A DNA stretch of 52,318 bases from Gammaproteobacteria bacterium (lineage in GTDB: Bacteria; Pseudomonadota; Gammaproteobacteria; UBA6002), in the NCBI GenBank assembly GCA_013697705.1, contig JACCWJ010000032.1, positions 1 to 52,318 of the forward strand. The letters are read 5' to 3'. The translations under genes and the position numbers were made by a program. This document shows positions 1-9,207 of the stretch, one piece after another. The notes under the pieces were generated by a model. The model worked only from the letters and a program-made list of their open reading frames with translations. It searched no databases and was not told the DNA's origin. The first letter of the stretch is position 1. Each line of letters starts with the position of its first letter.

Positions 1-53
1 AGTAATGCAATTTCAAATTTTGCTACTGCCGACCACTTCTTGTTCTTTGCCAT
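1..53 (-). CDS. IS3-family transposase OrfA, N-terminus only (runs off the window)
   Basis: The minus strand has an ATG at 53-51 behind a clear ribosome binding site (GGAGG, five bases upstream). It opens a frame reading MAKNKKWSAVAKFEIAL to the window edge. This Lys/Trp-rich start followed by 'KFEIAL' resembles the N-terminal helix-turn-helix of IS3-type OrfA proteins. It sits about 70 bp inside a plausible IS end at position 122. Only 17-18 codons are visible, so the family call rests on that short match plus the end structure. Confidence 0.6.
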   Translation of the reverse strand, partial: MAKNKKWSAVAKFEIAL

Positions 54-122
54 TTTTACCTCCGGTTAGAGGGTATTATCTCTCAAAATTTATTTCTTTG
101 CTGGTCTAAAATGTGGGGGTCA
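1..122 (-). mobile_element. Left end of an IS3-like insertion sequence
   Basis: Read on the minus strand, the element begins at 122 with TGACCCCCACATTTTAGACC, a TG-starting terminus of the kind found in IS3-family elements. It is followed about 70 bp later by the OrfA start at 53. It abuts the coding sequence of the SPFH-like gene exactly where that frame hits a TAA stop (125-123). The other end and any target duplication lie outside the window. Confidence 0.55.
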
Positions 123-506
123 TTATACTCCATTCTTATTTGTAACAGCCACTTCACCGCTATCAGCCGTGACTATTGCAAAGGGACCTAGTTTAACTAC
201 CTTTTGATTAACTTGTACGCGTTGAGTAAAATTATGAAAGGGAGACAATAATATATACCGACCAGGAGGTAAAAGAATATATTCGCCTGTATTGGAATTT
301 TGACTTAGCCCTAGTTCACCAGGATAAATAGTAACCGTTTTTTTCCAAAGTCTTGCCCATCCTATAACTGGTACAAGTAAATGTAGACCTATTGCGCACA
401 CTCGTAAAAATTTTTTGAAGGGGCTTCTTTTTTCTCCTTGAACCTTCTCTTTTAATAGATCATCATCTATATTTGCACCCTCATTAAGCTTTAGTTTAGC
501 AGGCAT
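123..506 (-). pseudogene. SPFH/band-7-like membrane protein, 5' part, interrupted by an IS
   Basis: The 127-residue frame has a charged N-terminus, one hydrophobic stretch (about residues 34-55), then a sequence ending in DSGEVAVTNKNGV. That is the kind of segment that opens an SPFH/band-7 domain, in which a Gly-Glu-Val/Ala-Val stretch leads into the core. Here the frame stops at once, because the IS end at 122 follows the TAA directly. The protein therefore keeps its membrane anchor and lead-in but has lost the core domain. The rest of the gene probably lies beyond the IS to the left. The SPFH assignment comes from a short stretch and is tentative; the interruption itself is better supported. 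Confidence 0.5.
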
Positions 507-780
507 TATTTTCCCCTATTAGTTTTTGAGATTAATAAAATTAATGCGGATTATGCTGGTGAGCCATAATATTTAAAACCAGACACACATGCGAAAAAGC
601 GATATAAAGCTTTTTGCCGAGTTGCGTTTTTTTCGTTAGATGCTGTTAGCAGTTCATCACGATACAATTATTTAAACGATGCGTCAAATATATTTTTGTT
701 TTACACGTCAACCCGCCAATTATTATGCGAAAAAAAATGTAATAATAATTTTTTTTGAGAAGCGTATAGTAGTGACGCAA

Positions 781-891
781 CATACTTTTAGCGATATTAA
801 TGATAATTAACACGTGTAATTTAGAAAAAGCTGATAATGAAGGGAATGCCACACAGACCGTTACGACACATAATAATAATCCAGAATAAAT
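781..891 (-). pseudogene. Decayed fragment of an MFS transporter gene
   Basis: The minus-strand frame from 891 reads IYSGLLLCVVTVC, then AFPSLSAFSKLHVLIIINIA. It lines up with IYSGLLFSVVTVFVALWGIP and the residues after it in the intact MFS gene at 3823-5088. At DNA level, 855-891 matches 4353-4389 almost base for base, with small indels upstream. No start, no complete transmembrane set and no downstream continuation are present, so this is a remnant of a related transporter copy. Confidence 0.6.
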
Positions 892-1326
892 TCAACTTTG
901 TTTATAGGCTATGTTGCATTAAACGAATCACGCGGAATATGAAGGAGGGATCACATTAAATGATTCGTTTTATCGGAATAAGTATAACGGATAATTTAAG
1001 ATGTGATCGTTGTGCGAATTTTTTAGCTCCGAAAAAATAGCATTTACTTTGAGAAAGGATTTTTTAATAATGTTTTCGACCGGTTGGAATGCGATCGCTG
1101 TTTTGATTTTATTACTGCCAGTTATCTCATTTCGCTTGCCTATTATCGATCATAATAAACATTAGCTGATTTTTATTATAAAGATATCGCATTTTTTTAA
1201 TGCTAGCTTAATATTTTAAAAATTGCTTTATTTGTGATAATTGATAATACTCTAAGACTACCTGAATTTTTTATAAAAAAACCACCTTCTGCGTAATTTT
1301 TCCAACAAAAAAATTGAGATGTATCT
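892..1326. other. AT-rich intergenic region upstream of the ankyrin gene
   Basis: No convincing gene is seen. Two interleaved inverted repeats lie at 921-930/961-970 (AAACGAATCA) and 949-956/1001-1008 (GATCACAT). They may be a decayed mobile-element end. Short plus-strand frames at 960-1040 (26 aa) and 1070-1165 (31 aa, hydrophobic) lack further support. The last 120 bp carry the promoter candidates described separately. Confidence 0.4.
1207..1250 (+). promoter_or_regulatory. Candidate promoter with a PmrA-like half site upstream of the ankyrin gene
   Basis: CTTAATATT at 1207-1215 is identical to one half of the tandem PmrA box known from Legionella and Coxiella effector promoters. The second half at the expected 11-bp register is poor. 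A weak sigma70-like pair follows: TTGCTT at 1223-1228, then TAATAC at 1245-1250, spacing 16. The gene starts at 1327, so the leader would be about 70 nt. Confidence 0.3.
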
Positions 1327-3759
1327 ATGGGTTTTAATCAGATAGAATCAATGTTGAAGACCGCAATAATTGATGAAGATAATATGCTTGCAGAATTATT
1401 AATCTCCACAACTAGTCCAAACTTTCCAAAGAAGATAAAAAACAAAATTGATATTAATGGGGCTGACCATGAAGGCGACACATTTCTTCATCATGCAGCT
1501 CGAAATAACAATCTTGAAATCACTCTGTTACTTTTAAAACTACCGCATATTAACGTGGATACCAAAAATTTAAGAGGAGAAACTCCATTATATTGTTCCA
1601 TCTCTAAAAGAAGTTTAGCAATCGCTAAATTAATACAAGCAAAGGGAGCTAATGTATTTACGCATAATGAGGGTAAAAATCTTTTACATCTGGGCATTGA
1701 AAACAATGACCCGAAGACAGTTGAATGGTTATTGGTACAAGGAATTAATCCTGATGCTTCCACTATAAATGCAGGGAGGACCACTTTAGATTTAGCGATG
1801 GCAAATACAAGCAATGGACATGACCTGTACATAATGCCCTCTTTGCCACTCACTTGGCACAAATATGAGGATAGTTATATTCTAGTGAACCACGATCTTA
1901 ATTATATTAACGCGAGTGGAATAGCTGAAACAATAATACTGGATGACTTTGAAAAGTTTTCCCTGTTGCTCGACGAGCTTAATAAAGATAAGTCTAGCAA
2001 AATACATTTATCGAATGAACAACTTAGTCAATTAATTACATCAAATGGCGGGCACGCTCCAAACCATGAAATAATCGAACTTCTTTCATTATTTGGAGGC
2101 TTGTCAGGAAAAGTATTGCCAAAAGAGTTATTTGCGATGAATCTTAATTTAGACTATCAATTTCTTATAGGTTCATTCCACAAAATTCAGCCTGAAAATG
2201 GAGAAGAATTATCAATAGTCTCTGAAGCAGACAAAAATTGTGCGGTTGCAATTACTAATTTATCCCAATTCCAAACCGCCAAAGAATTACTGCACCGAGT
2301 TAGATCGCGCAATTTCCAAGATACAAATAAAACATATGTGACTTATAAAATATTATTAAGTTCATTAACACTCAATTGGTCTTACTGGTCAAAACTGCCT
2401 CAAGAAATTACTCAATTATTATTTAGTCTATATCATAAATTAAAATCTCTTAGTGATGACTTAGAGCAACCTAATGATTACAAATCTATTGAGAGTTTAT
2501 TGGATAGCATTGAAAAAAGACTTCACCAGTTTGGCTATAAGCCTGCTGACCTTTATACTCTAGCCACAGCAATATTAGCCACCAAAACAGATGAAGCCGC
2601 AAAAATCCAATCTGAAAAATCGTTAGAAATATTTTTAGATATATTGAAATTGCATCAACCTGCGCATTTACAAGACTTGATTATTGGTCGGATTAGAACA
2701 ACTAGAAATAATCCCGGATGGAGGCAAGTTAGACAAAATATGACAGTCACTCTTTCAGAAGAGTTTATTTCAAAGATCGGAGATTTAGCAACTAATAAAC
2801 CCGTTAATGCCACCGATATTACTTTTTGTATTTATTATCTCCAAAAATCGGTTGATAGCATTGATTCCTTTAACGATGAGCTGTCTAAAACCCTATGGCC
2901 AAGGGTTGAAGTAATTGATGCTACTACATACCTCTTATTGCTGGTGATAACTGCACTTGGAATTTACGGTACAGCAATAACCATGAAAGATTCTAACTCT
3001 AAAAAACATTCAGATCTGCGTGTAGTGGAAAGTATCTTTAGCTTACTTACAGCAATATTTGGCGGAATGTATATACTGATGAGATCAACTTTTTTTGTTT
3101 GTCAAATTTATGCACCCCCTAGCCCTAATCCCACTCCTCATAATCCAGCCTCAAAATCAAATCCAGTGGCCCTCATATTCTACCGTGTTTATACATTACT
3201 CAATATTGCATACATGTACTCTAAACATAAGGAAACATTTGAGAATTTAGTGACTTTAATCGAAGACATTATTTGGCAAATGGACAGGGACAATCCTCAC
3301 GCGAAAAGTATTTTTGATATATTGTCAAAATTAGATAATCCTAATCTAAAAATTAAAGAACTCATAAAATTACTAACGGATTTACGTCAAGAATTTTTGG
3401 ACATGATTGCCAGGCTAAATGAGATCATATCAAATCCATCTGATGATTTACCTAAAGCTAATAAGATTGCTAACTTAAGCACGCACAGTCATCGAAAAGT
3501 TACCTTTTTTCCACTTAATACAGAGTGTTTGAATAATAAATCTGATAAAAATCACACGGAACTTGTAGAGCGTTTCTCGAAAAAAGTCATTCTAGAGATT
3601 ACTGAAGAAACAGAAAATGAAATCGTTGCAACTAAGGATAATGATTCTGATCATGAAGACGATCCAGCAAATATTCTTGTTATTAGAGATGATTACGCTA
3701 GCGCTGATGATGAAAATGAAGAGAATGATGAAATACCCTTGCTTTCAAGATTTAGATAG
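1327..3759 (+). CDS. Ankyrin-repeat protein with transmembrane segments and acidic C-terminus, putative secreted effector
   Basis: The 810-residue protein has three to four ankyrin repeats in about residues 40-165 (motifs such as GDTFLHHAARNNNLEITLLL and GETPLYCSISKRSLAIAKLI). A long, mostly helical middle region of no recognised family follows. Two hydrophobic segments lie at about 533-552 and 567-592, with a short basic linker between. The tail is strongly acidic (DDENEENDEIPLLSRFR), resembling the glutamate-rich E-block common at the C-terminus of Dot/Icm substrates. It also contains DEIPLL, which fits the eukaryotic acidic dileucine pattern [DE]xxxL[LI]. Ankyrin repeats mediate protein binding and are frequent in effectors of intracellular bacteria. 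Secretion and host target are inferred. A start with a modest GAGA element at -10 suits the ATG at 1327. Confidence 0.75.
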   Translation: MGFNQIESMLKTAIIDEDNMLAELLISTTSPNFPKKIKNKIDINGADHEGDTFLHHAARNNNLEITLLLLKLPHINVDTKNLRGETPLYCSISKRSLAIAKLIQAKGANVFTHNEGKNLLHLGIENNDPKTVEWLLVQGINPDASTINAGRTTLDLAMANTSNGHDLYIMPSLPLTWHKYEDSYILVNHDLNYINASGIAETIILDDFEKFSLLLDELNKDKSSKIHLSNEQLSQLITSNGGHAPNHEIIELLSLFGGLSGKVLPKELFAMNLNLDYQFLIGSFHKIQPENGEELSIVSEADKNCAVAITNLSQFQTAKELLHRVRSRNFQDTNKTYVTYKILLSSLTLNWSYWSKLPQEITQLLFSLYHKLKSLSDDLEQPNDYKSIESLLDSIEKRLHQFGYKPADLYTLATAILATKTDEAAKIQSEKSLEIFLDILKLHQPAHLQDLIIGRIRTTRNNPGWRQVRQNMTVTLSEEFISKIGDLATNKPVNATDITFCIYYLQKSVDSIDSFNDELSKTLWPRVEVIDATTYLLLLVITALGIYGTAITMKDSNSKKHSDLRVVESIFSLLTAIFGGMYILMRSTFFVCQIYAPPSPNPTPHNPASKSNPVALIFYRVYTLLNIAYMYSKHKETFENLVTLIEDIIWQMDRDNPHAKSIFDILSKLDNPNLKIKELIKLLTDLRQEFLDMIARLNEIISNPSDDLPKANKIANLSTHSHRKVTFFPLNTECLNNKSDKNHTELVERFSKKVILEITEETENEIVATKDNDSDHEDDPANILVIRDDYASADDENEENDEIPLLSRFR

Positions 3760-3822
3760 CCCAGAAATGGCTCAACTAATTATCACAAGCCTAGTCGCGG
3801 GAGTGAGGGCTCAAGAAAGATA

Positions 3823-5088
3823 CTAGTCAATATATAAAGCAATTATAGCAGCGGCAATAAGTCCGATGGGCACAATAAAAAGTGCTACTTGATAATCAAA
3901 TACAGAATAAATTTCGATGCCGGACAATGTTTTCGAGTGATTCATCAAGTGTAGAATGCCACCTACTAAAGGCTGCATTAAGGGGGCCGTGATGACTGAT
4001 AAGGTATTAGTAAAACCGATGCTGGTACTCACCGCTTCCGGTGGAGCTAATTCTTTTGCAATTGCAAAATTGATTACATAACTGCTACACACTAGGCCCA
4101 AGAAAAACATAACGACACAAATGACAGGGATAGATAAAGAAGTAGCCAATAATATAATAGTCATTAATATTGATGCCACCAAGGCGCATCCCGCCATTAA
4201 ATAATTTCTATTACGTATACGATTACAGAAAATTCCGATGATAGGACAACCCACCGCGAGCCCTAAGAAGACAAAAGAACCCATAATAGTCGCCATAGTA
4301 ATGGTTGTATGATGTACCTTAACTAAGAAAGGAATTCCCCACAATGCTACGAAGACCGTTACGACACTGAATAATAATCCAGAATAAATACCATTTAACC
4401 AGGCTTTTTTGGACTTTAATAATTGCAGGGTATGATACAAAAAATGCGTATCAGTTTGAATGGCAGGTCTTTGTGTCGAGGATTTTTCAGGCTTGTCACG
4501 AATAATTAACCACGACGCTATTCCTATCAATATAGCAATCAATGCAGAAACCATCATACATTTTCGCCACCCATAGTTGGTTAATAGGGATGCCAAAAAA
4601 ATGTTGCCTACTAGCGTTCCGATGGTGCCAATGGTTTCTGCGATGCCTACCATTAACGCAAATTTTTCCACCGCAAACCATTGACTGATTAAATAGAGAG
4701 AACCCACAAATGCAAATGAAGAGCCCGCGCCCATGAATAATCGACCCAACTCAGCCATTAATATATATTTAGCACTCGCAAACAGAAAACAGCCCACCGC
4801 ACAAATTATTGCGCCACCCGTTAACAATTTTCGCGGGCCAAAACGATCGACAAAAATACCAGCAGGGGTTTGTAACGCCACATACACATAATAATAGGTG
4901 CTGGATAATATCCCCGCACCCAACGCATTAATCGCAAAAGATTTCATTAAATCTTCTACTATTACGCCACTACTTAACTGTAAAAAAAATTGAAATAACA
5001 CGAAGACTGCAGAAGTGGCCCATATTAACCAGGGAGTTATTGAAGAAGATTTTTTTAGAGTTGAACTTAGGGTATCAATTTTTTGCAT
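3823..5088 (-). CDS. MFS transporter
   Basis: The frame is open upstream to 5211, but the ATG at 5088 (MQKIDTLSSTLKK) has a GAGAAG element in front, gives a 421-aa protein of normal MFS length and avoids overlap with purL. Twelve hydrophobic segments are visible. The A-like motif GIFVDRFGPRK follows TM2, and GRLFMGAGSSFAFVGSLYLI lies in TM4. It resembles the second MFS gene at 46657-47937 in layout (TPAGIFVDRFGPRKLL against IPAGLLFDRYNARILI), so the two are paralogues of a group expanded in intracellular Gammaproteobacteria. The substrate is unknown. It follows purL by 59 bp on the same strand and is probably cotranscribed. The 3' end is convergent with the ankyrin gene, 63 bp away. Confidence 0.9.
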   Translation of the reverse strand: MQKIDTLSSTLKKSSSITPWLIWATSAVFVLFQFFLQLSSGVIVEDLMKSFAINALGAGILSSTYYYVYVALQTPAGIFVDRFGPRKLLTGGAIICAVGCFLFASAKYILMAELGRLFMGAGSSFAFVGSLYLISQWFAVEKFALMVGIAETIGTIGTLVGNIFLASLLTNYGWRKCMMVSALIAILIGIASWLIIRDKPEKSSTQRPAIQTDTHFLYHTLQLLKSKKAWLNGIYSGLLFSVVTVFVALWGIPFLVKVHHTTITMATIMGSFVFLGLAVGCPIIGIFCNRIRNRNYLMAGCALVASILMTIILLATSLSIPVICVVMFFLGLVCSSYVINFAIAKELAPPEAVSTSIGFTNTLSVITAPLMQPLVGGILHLMNHSKTLSGIEIYSVFDYQVALFIVPIGLIAAAIIALYID

Positions 5089-5147
5089 CAGTAACTTCTC
5101 GTAGCGGTGTTTGTATTTGTTTATTTGTAACGATTCTCTCGTTTTTA

Positions 5148-8100
5148 TTACTGCAACCAATTTCGGGCATTTACAAACAATTGCAACCAAGGCGAATTTT
5201 CTGTTTGCCATTCACTGGGGCGCCACGAGAACTGGACATTGCGAAAAATGCGTTCAGCATGGGGCATCATGATCGTGAATCGTCCATCTGCATTCGTTAA
5301 TGCTGTAATGCCCATCGCACTGCCATTAGGATTCGATGGATAAGCTTCGGTGACCTGGCCCTTATTATCAACATACTGTAAAGGTATTAAGTTAGCATTC
5401 ACTAATTGATGCATATCTTGTGGGTTTTCAAACTCTACCTTACCTTCTCCATGGGATACCACGATAGGGAGAACAGAGTTTTCCATGCCTTGAAATAAAA
5501 TTGAAGGTGATGGATTAATACGAACCATTGATAATCTCGCTTCAAATTGCTCAGAAATATTCTGAGCAAAGGTAGGCCAACTTTCCGCACCAGGGATTAA
5601 TTCTTTTAGGTGAGACATCATTTGGCAACCATTACAAACGCCTAAACCAAATACATTTGGCAAATTAAAAAATTTATAAAATTGTTCTCGTGCACGTTCA
5701 TTAAATAAAATGGAGTTGGCCCAGCCTTTTCCCGCCCCCAATACATCACCATAAGAAAACCCACCACAAGCCACTATTCCTTGAAATTTGTGTAGCTCAA
5801 TAGCGCCTGACAAAATATCCGTCATATGAATATCCATCGCTGCAAAACCTGCCCGATCAAATGCAGCTGCCATCTCAACGTGACCATTCACCCCTTGTTC
5901 TCGAATAATTGCCACTTTGGGTTTTACGCCTTTAATAATTGCTAAAGAAGGAATATTGAACGTTAAACTCGCATTTAAACCTGGGTCAGAGGCATCCAAC
6001 AACCGATCAAACTCTTGCTCTGCACAAACCGGATTATCTCTTAGAGAACGCAATTGATAACTCGTTGCTGACCAGAGCCGATGCAATTGAATACGCGACT
6101 CGGAAAACATCATCTGATTATTATAATAAATGTTAAGTTTATCATCGTCGTTAAGCGATCCCAATTGATGGAAACAATCTGCTAAATTATTTTTTTCAAG
6201 GATGGCGATTACTGCATTTTTATTTTTTATTTCGTATTGAATAACAGCACCTAATTCCTCATTGAATAAATTGGCAATAAAATCATCGCCAATATTATCG
6301 AGTTCGACACTTATGCCGAGATGCGAAGCAAACATCATTTCTGCGAGTGTTGCAAGAAGTCCACCATCTGAGCGGTCATGATAGGCAAGCAAAAGATTTT
6401 TTTCACGTAACTCTTTAATGGTATTGAAAAAGTGGATGATGATGTGCGTGTCATCTATAGTAGGCGCTTCGCCGCCAATCTGTCCCACTACTTGAGCTAG
6501 TGCGCTAGCGCCTAAGCGATTTTTGCCACACCCTAGATCAATCAAACACAATTCAGAATCTACATTGACTAATTGGGGTGTTAAAGTGCGCCGAATATCT
6601 TCTACGGGTGAGAATGCAGAGATGACTAATGAAAGTGGCGCAGCGACATTATATTCTCTAGTTTCATCACTCCATTTCATTTGCATAGAAAGAGAATCTT
6701 TACCTACTGGAATACAAATGCCAAGTGCGGGGCAAAGTTCCATACCTACTTCATGGACTGCCTCATATAACTTTCTTGCTTCGTCTTCGTAGTTTGCAGC
6801 TGCCATCCAATTCGCAGATAACTTTATATCTGATAGATTTTTAACATCGGCGGCGATGATGTTGGTAATTGCTTCTCCCACCGCAAGCCGTGCAGAAGCC
6901 CGCGCATTGATTAATGCGACCGGTGATCGCTCGCCCATCGATAAAGCCTCGCCTACATAATCGTTATATCCGGTTGCGGTGACACCGACATCCGCCACCG
7001 GCACCTGCCAAGGCCCTACCATTTGATCCCGTGAAACTAAGCCGGTAACGCTACGATCCCCTATCGTGATCAAAAAACTTTTATCAGCAACACTGGGAAG
7101 TTGCAGTACACGATGCACTAACTCTTTTATAGGAAGATTAATATTTAAGGGTTGGGGGGCAAAGTCTGTCGCTGTATCGATGGTTTTATGTAACTTTGAA
7201 GCTTCACCGAATAAAATATTTAAAGGTAAATTAACAGGTGATTCATTAAATTTACTATCTCTTAATTCGATTATCTTTGCTTCATTTACGTCCCCTACCA
7301 CTGCAAAAGGGCAACGTTCTCGGAGAGCTATTCTTTGAAACAGATTGAGATCTCTAGGGTCAATTCCCAATACATAACGCTCTTGAGATTCATTACACCA
7401 TATTTCCATTGCATTCATACTGGCATCAGCAATAGTAATAGCCCGCAGCTCAATTAATGCACCCTTGTTTGAGTCATGAACCAATTCAGTGAGGGCATTA
7501 GATAAACCGCCTGCGCCCACATCATGAATGGAGATAATAGGATTTTCTTCACCGAGCGCAAAACAGGCATTAATCACCTCTTGGCACCGTCGCTGCATTT
7601 CAGGATTACTGCGCTGAACAGACGCAAAATCGAGTTCTTCATGGCTACTGCCTGAGAATATAGAGGAAGCTGCACCTCCTCCTAAACCGATTAACATGGC
7701 TGGCCCACCCAAAACAATAAGCTTGGCGCCCGCCTCGAGAACCTTCTTCTTGATAGACATTGGACGTATATTGCCCACCCCACCTGCAATCATGATAGGT
7801 TTATGATAACCCCAGACGTAATTGTCACCTTCTGAAGAACTCTGTTGCATTTCATAGGTGCGAAAATATCCGCAAATATTTGGGCGACCAAATTCATTAT
7901 TAAATGCGGCGGCGCCAATGGGCGCTTGGAGCATAATATCTAAGGACGTAGCGATGTGTTCAGGGTAGCAAGATATTTGCTCCCAAGGCTGAGGTAACCC
8001 CGGGAGATGTAAGTTGGAAACTGAAAAACCGACCAAACCCGCCTTGGGCTTAGCACCAATGCCGGTGGCCCCTTCATCTCTAATCTCTCCGCCCGCTCCC

Positions 8101-9026
8101 GTAGCCGCTCCTGCAAAAGGAGCAATGGCCGTGGGATGATTGTGTGTTTCTACCTTGATCACGGCGTGCAAGGGTTCACGCAAATATTCATACTGCTTGT
8201 GAATGGGATGCACAAAAAAATGGTCTATGGTATGCCCTTCAATGACAGCCGCATTATCACTATAAGCAGACAACACTCCCTTACGGGTCACCTGGTAAGT
8301 GTTACGAATCATGGCAAATAGACTTCGTTCGCTCCTAGCCTCTTCTAGCGTCCAAGATGCATTAAAGATCTTATGGCGGCAATGTTCAGAATTTATTTGA
8401 GCAAACATCATTAGTTCAGCAATTGAAGGGTCACGCTGTAATTCGCCATAACTTTGATTGAGGTAATTAATTTCCTGATCTGATAAAGCAAGACCCAGTG
8501 CATCATTAGCAGTTTTTAGCTTTTCTATTCCATTTCCCGCCAAGGAAATACTAGTACTCGGCATTGAATCATGATGCAAAAATAAATTTTCTAATGCGGT
8601 AAAATCAAAATTAACTACCTCAGTCATACGATCATGTAATAAAGGTAAAATAAGGGGAGAGACAGGGTCAGCAGGCATTGCAGAATACTCAAATTGATAA
8701 GCTACTCCCTTTTCTATTCGCCTCACCTTAGTTATGCCACACACATGCAGAATATCGGTTGCCTTTGACGACCAGGGTGAAAGGGTGCCAAAACGTGGCG
8801 TCACATAAACCACATTGGCAAGGCCTTCACTGGACCAGGGTATGGAAGTATCGTCCACAATTTTGATCAGTTGAGTAAGTTCTTCTCGCGAAAGAGGTTC
8901 TGATTCAATGAAGTAAAGATTGCGCGCATCAATATCAATTAAGGTAGAGGAGTATTTTTGTAAGGTTTGCAGGAGTTTTTTTTTTCGAAAAGTAGAATGA
9001 GGGCTTTTGCCTCGATAAACCAGCAT
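5148..9026 (-). CDS. purL: Phosphoribosylformylglycinamidine synthase
   Basis: Catalyses the fourth step of purine synthesis: FGAR + glutamine + ATP to FGAM, in the cytoplasm. The 1292 residues match the large single-chain enzyme of Gammaproteobacteria. In order it has an N-terminal FGAR/PurS-like domain, two AIRS-type synthetase halves (HNHPTAIAPFAGAATGAGGE; GGGAASSIFSG; SDGGLLATLAEM), and a C-terminal class I glutaminase. The glutaminase has its nucleophile in GVCNGCQMM (Cys1131) and the His/Glu pair in PHAERIF near the end. Nothing essential is missing. With guaA and guaB in the window it shows that the cell makes purines and GMP itself. Confidence 0.98.
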   Translation of the reverse strand: MLVYRGKSPHSTFRKKKLLQTLQKYSSTLIDIDARNLYFIESEPLSREELTQLIKIVDDTSIPWSSEGLANVVYVTPRFGTLSPWSSKATDILHVCGITKVRRIEKGVAYQFEYSAMPADPVSPLILPLLHDRMTEVVNFDFTALENLFLHHDSMPSTSISLAGNGIEKLKTANDALGLALSDQEINYLNQSYGELQRDPSIAELMMFAQINSEHCRHKIFNASWTLEEARSERSLFAMIRNTYQVTRKGVLSAYSDNAAVIEGHTIDHFFVHPIHKQYEYLREPLHAVIKVETHNHPTAIAPFAGAATGAGGEIRDEGATGIGAKPKAGLVGFSVSNLHLPGLPQPWEQISCYPEHIATSLDIMLQAPIGAAAFNNEFGRPNICGYFRTYEMQQSSSEGDNYVWGYHKPIMIAGGVGNIRPMSIKKKVLEAGAKLIVLGGPAMLIGLGGGAASSIFSGSSHEELDFASVQRSNPEMQRRCQEVINACFALGEENPIISIHDVGAGGLSNALTELVHDSNKGALIELRAITIADASMNAMEIWCNESQERYVLGIDPRDLNLFQRIALRERCPFAVVGDVNEAKIIELRDSKFNESPVNLPLNILFGEASKLHKTIDTATDFAPQPLNINLPIKELVHRVLQLPSVADKSFLITIGDRSVTGLVSRDQMVGPWQVPVADVGVTATGYNDYVGEALSMGERSPVALINARASARLAVGEAITNIIAADVKNLSDIKLSANWMAAANYEDEARKLYEAVHEVGMELCPALGICIPVGKDSLSMQMKWSDETREYNVAAPLSLVISAFSPVEDIRRTLTPQLVNVDSELCLIDLGCGKNRLGASALAQVVGQIGGEAPTIDDTHIIIHFFNTIKELREKNLLLAYHDRSDGGLLATLAEMMFASHLGISVELDNIGDDFIANLFNEELGAVIQYEIKNKNAVIAILEKNNLADCFHQLGSLNDDDKLNIYYNNQMMFSESRIQLHRLWSATSYQLRSLRDNPVCAEQEFDRLLDASDPGLNASLTFNIPSLAIIKGVKPKVAIIREQGVNGHVEMAAAFDRAGFAAMDIHMTDILSGAIELHKFQGIVACGGFSYGDVLGAGKGWANSILFNERAREQFYKFFNLPNVFGLGVCNGCQMMSHLKELIPGAESWPTFAQNISEQFEARLSMVRINPSPSILFQGMENSVLPIVVSHGEGKVEFENPQDMHQLVNANLIPLQYVDNKGQVTEAYPSNPNGSAMGITALTNADGRFTIMMPHAERIFRNVQFSWRPSEWQTENSPWLQLFVNARNWLQ

Positions 9027-9207
9027 AATACCACCTTAATTGAAAAGATTTTGACAATGATACCCGCATATTATTGAAAGTCCATCACCCTATTTGGTAA
9101 GCCCTGTCCTCCTTCAAAGAATACCTCTCCCGCCAGCAAGCATAGTGGTGACCCCCTTAATTTCTGCTAAACTTGAATAATGTCATCTAAAAACTCAGGA
9201 CGAGACA

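Noticed and set aside
646-852. 68-aa minus-strand frame
   Set aside because: It begins within the decayed MFS fragment and then runs into low-complexity AT-rich sequence; it has no ribosome binding site. Treated as part of the remnant, not a gene.
921-1008. Interleaved inverted repeats that could form alternative hairpins like a riboswitch
   Set aside because: No conserved aptamer features, about 320 bp from the next gene, and arms of only 8-10 bp; a decayed mobile-element end is more likely.
1070-1165. 31-aa hydrophobic plus-strand frame after a GAAAGGA element
   Set aside because: Too short, spacing to the ATG is long, and there is no similarity; kept only as a note in the intergenic entry.
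4496-4681. Short frames inside the MFS, purL, putA and secD genes
   Set aside because: All lie fully within well-supported genes on another frame or strand and lack start signals or domains.
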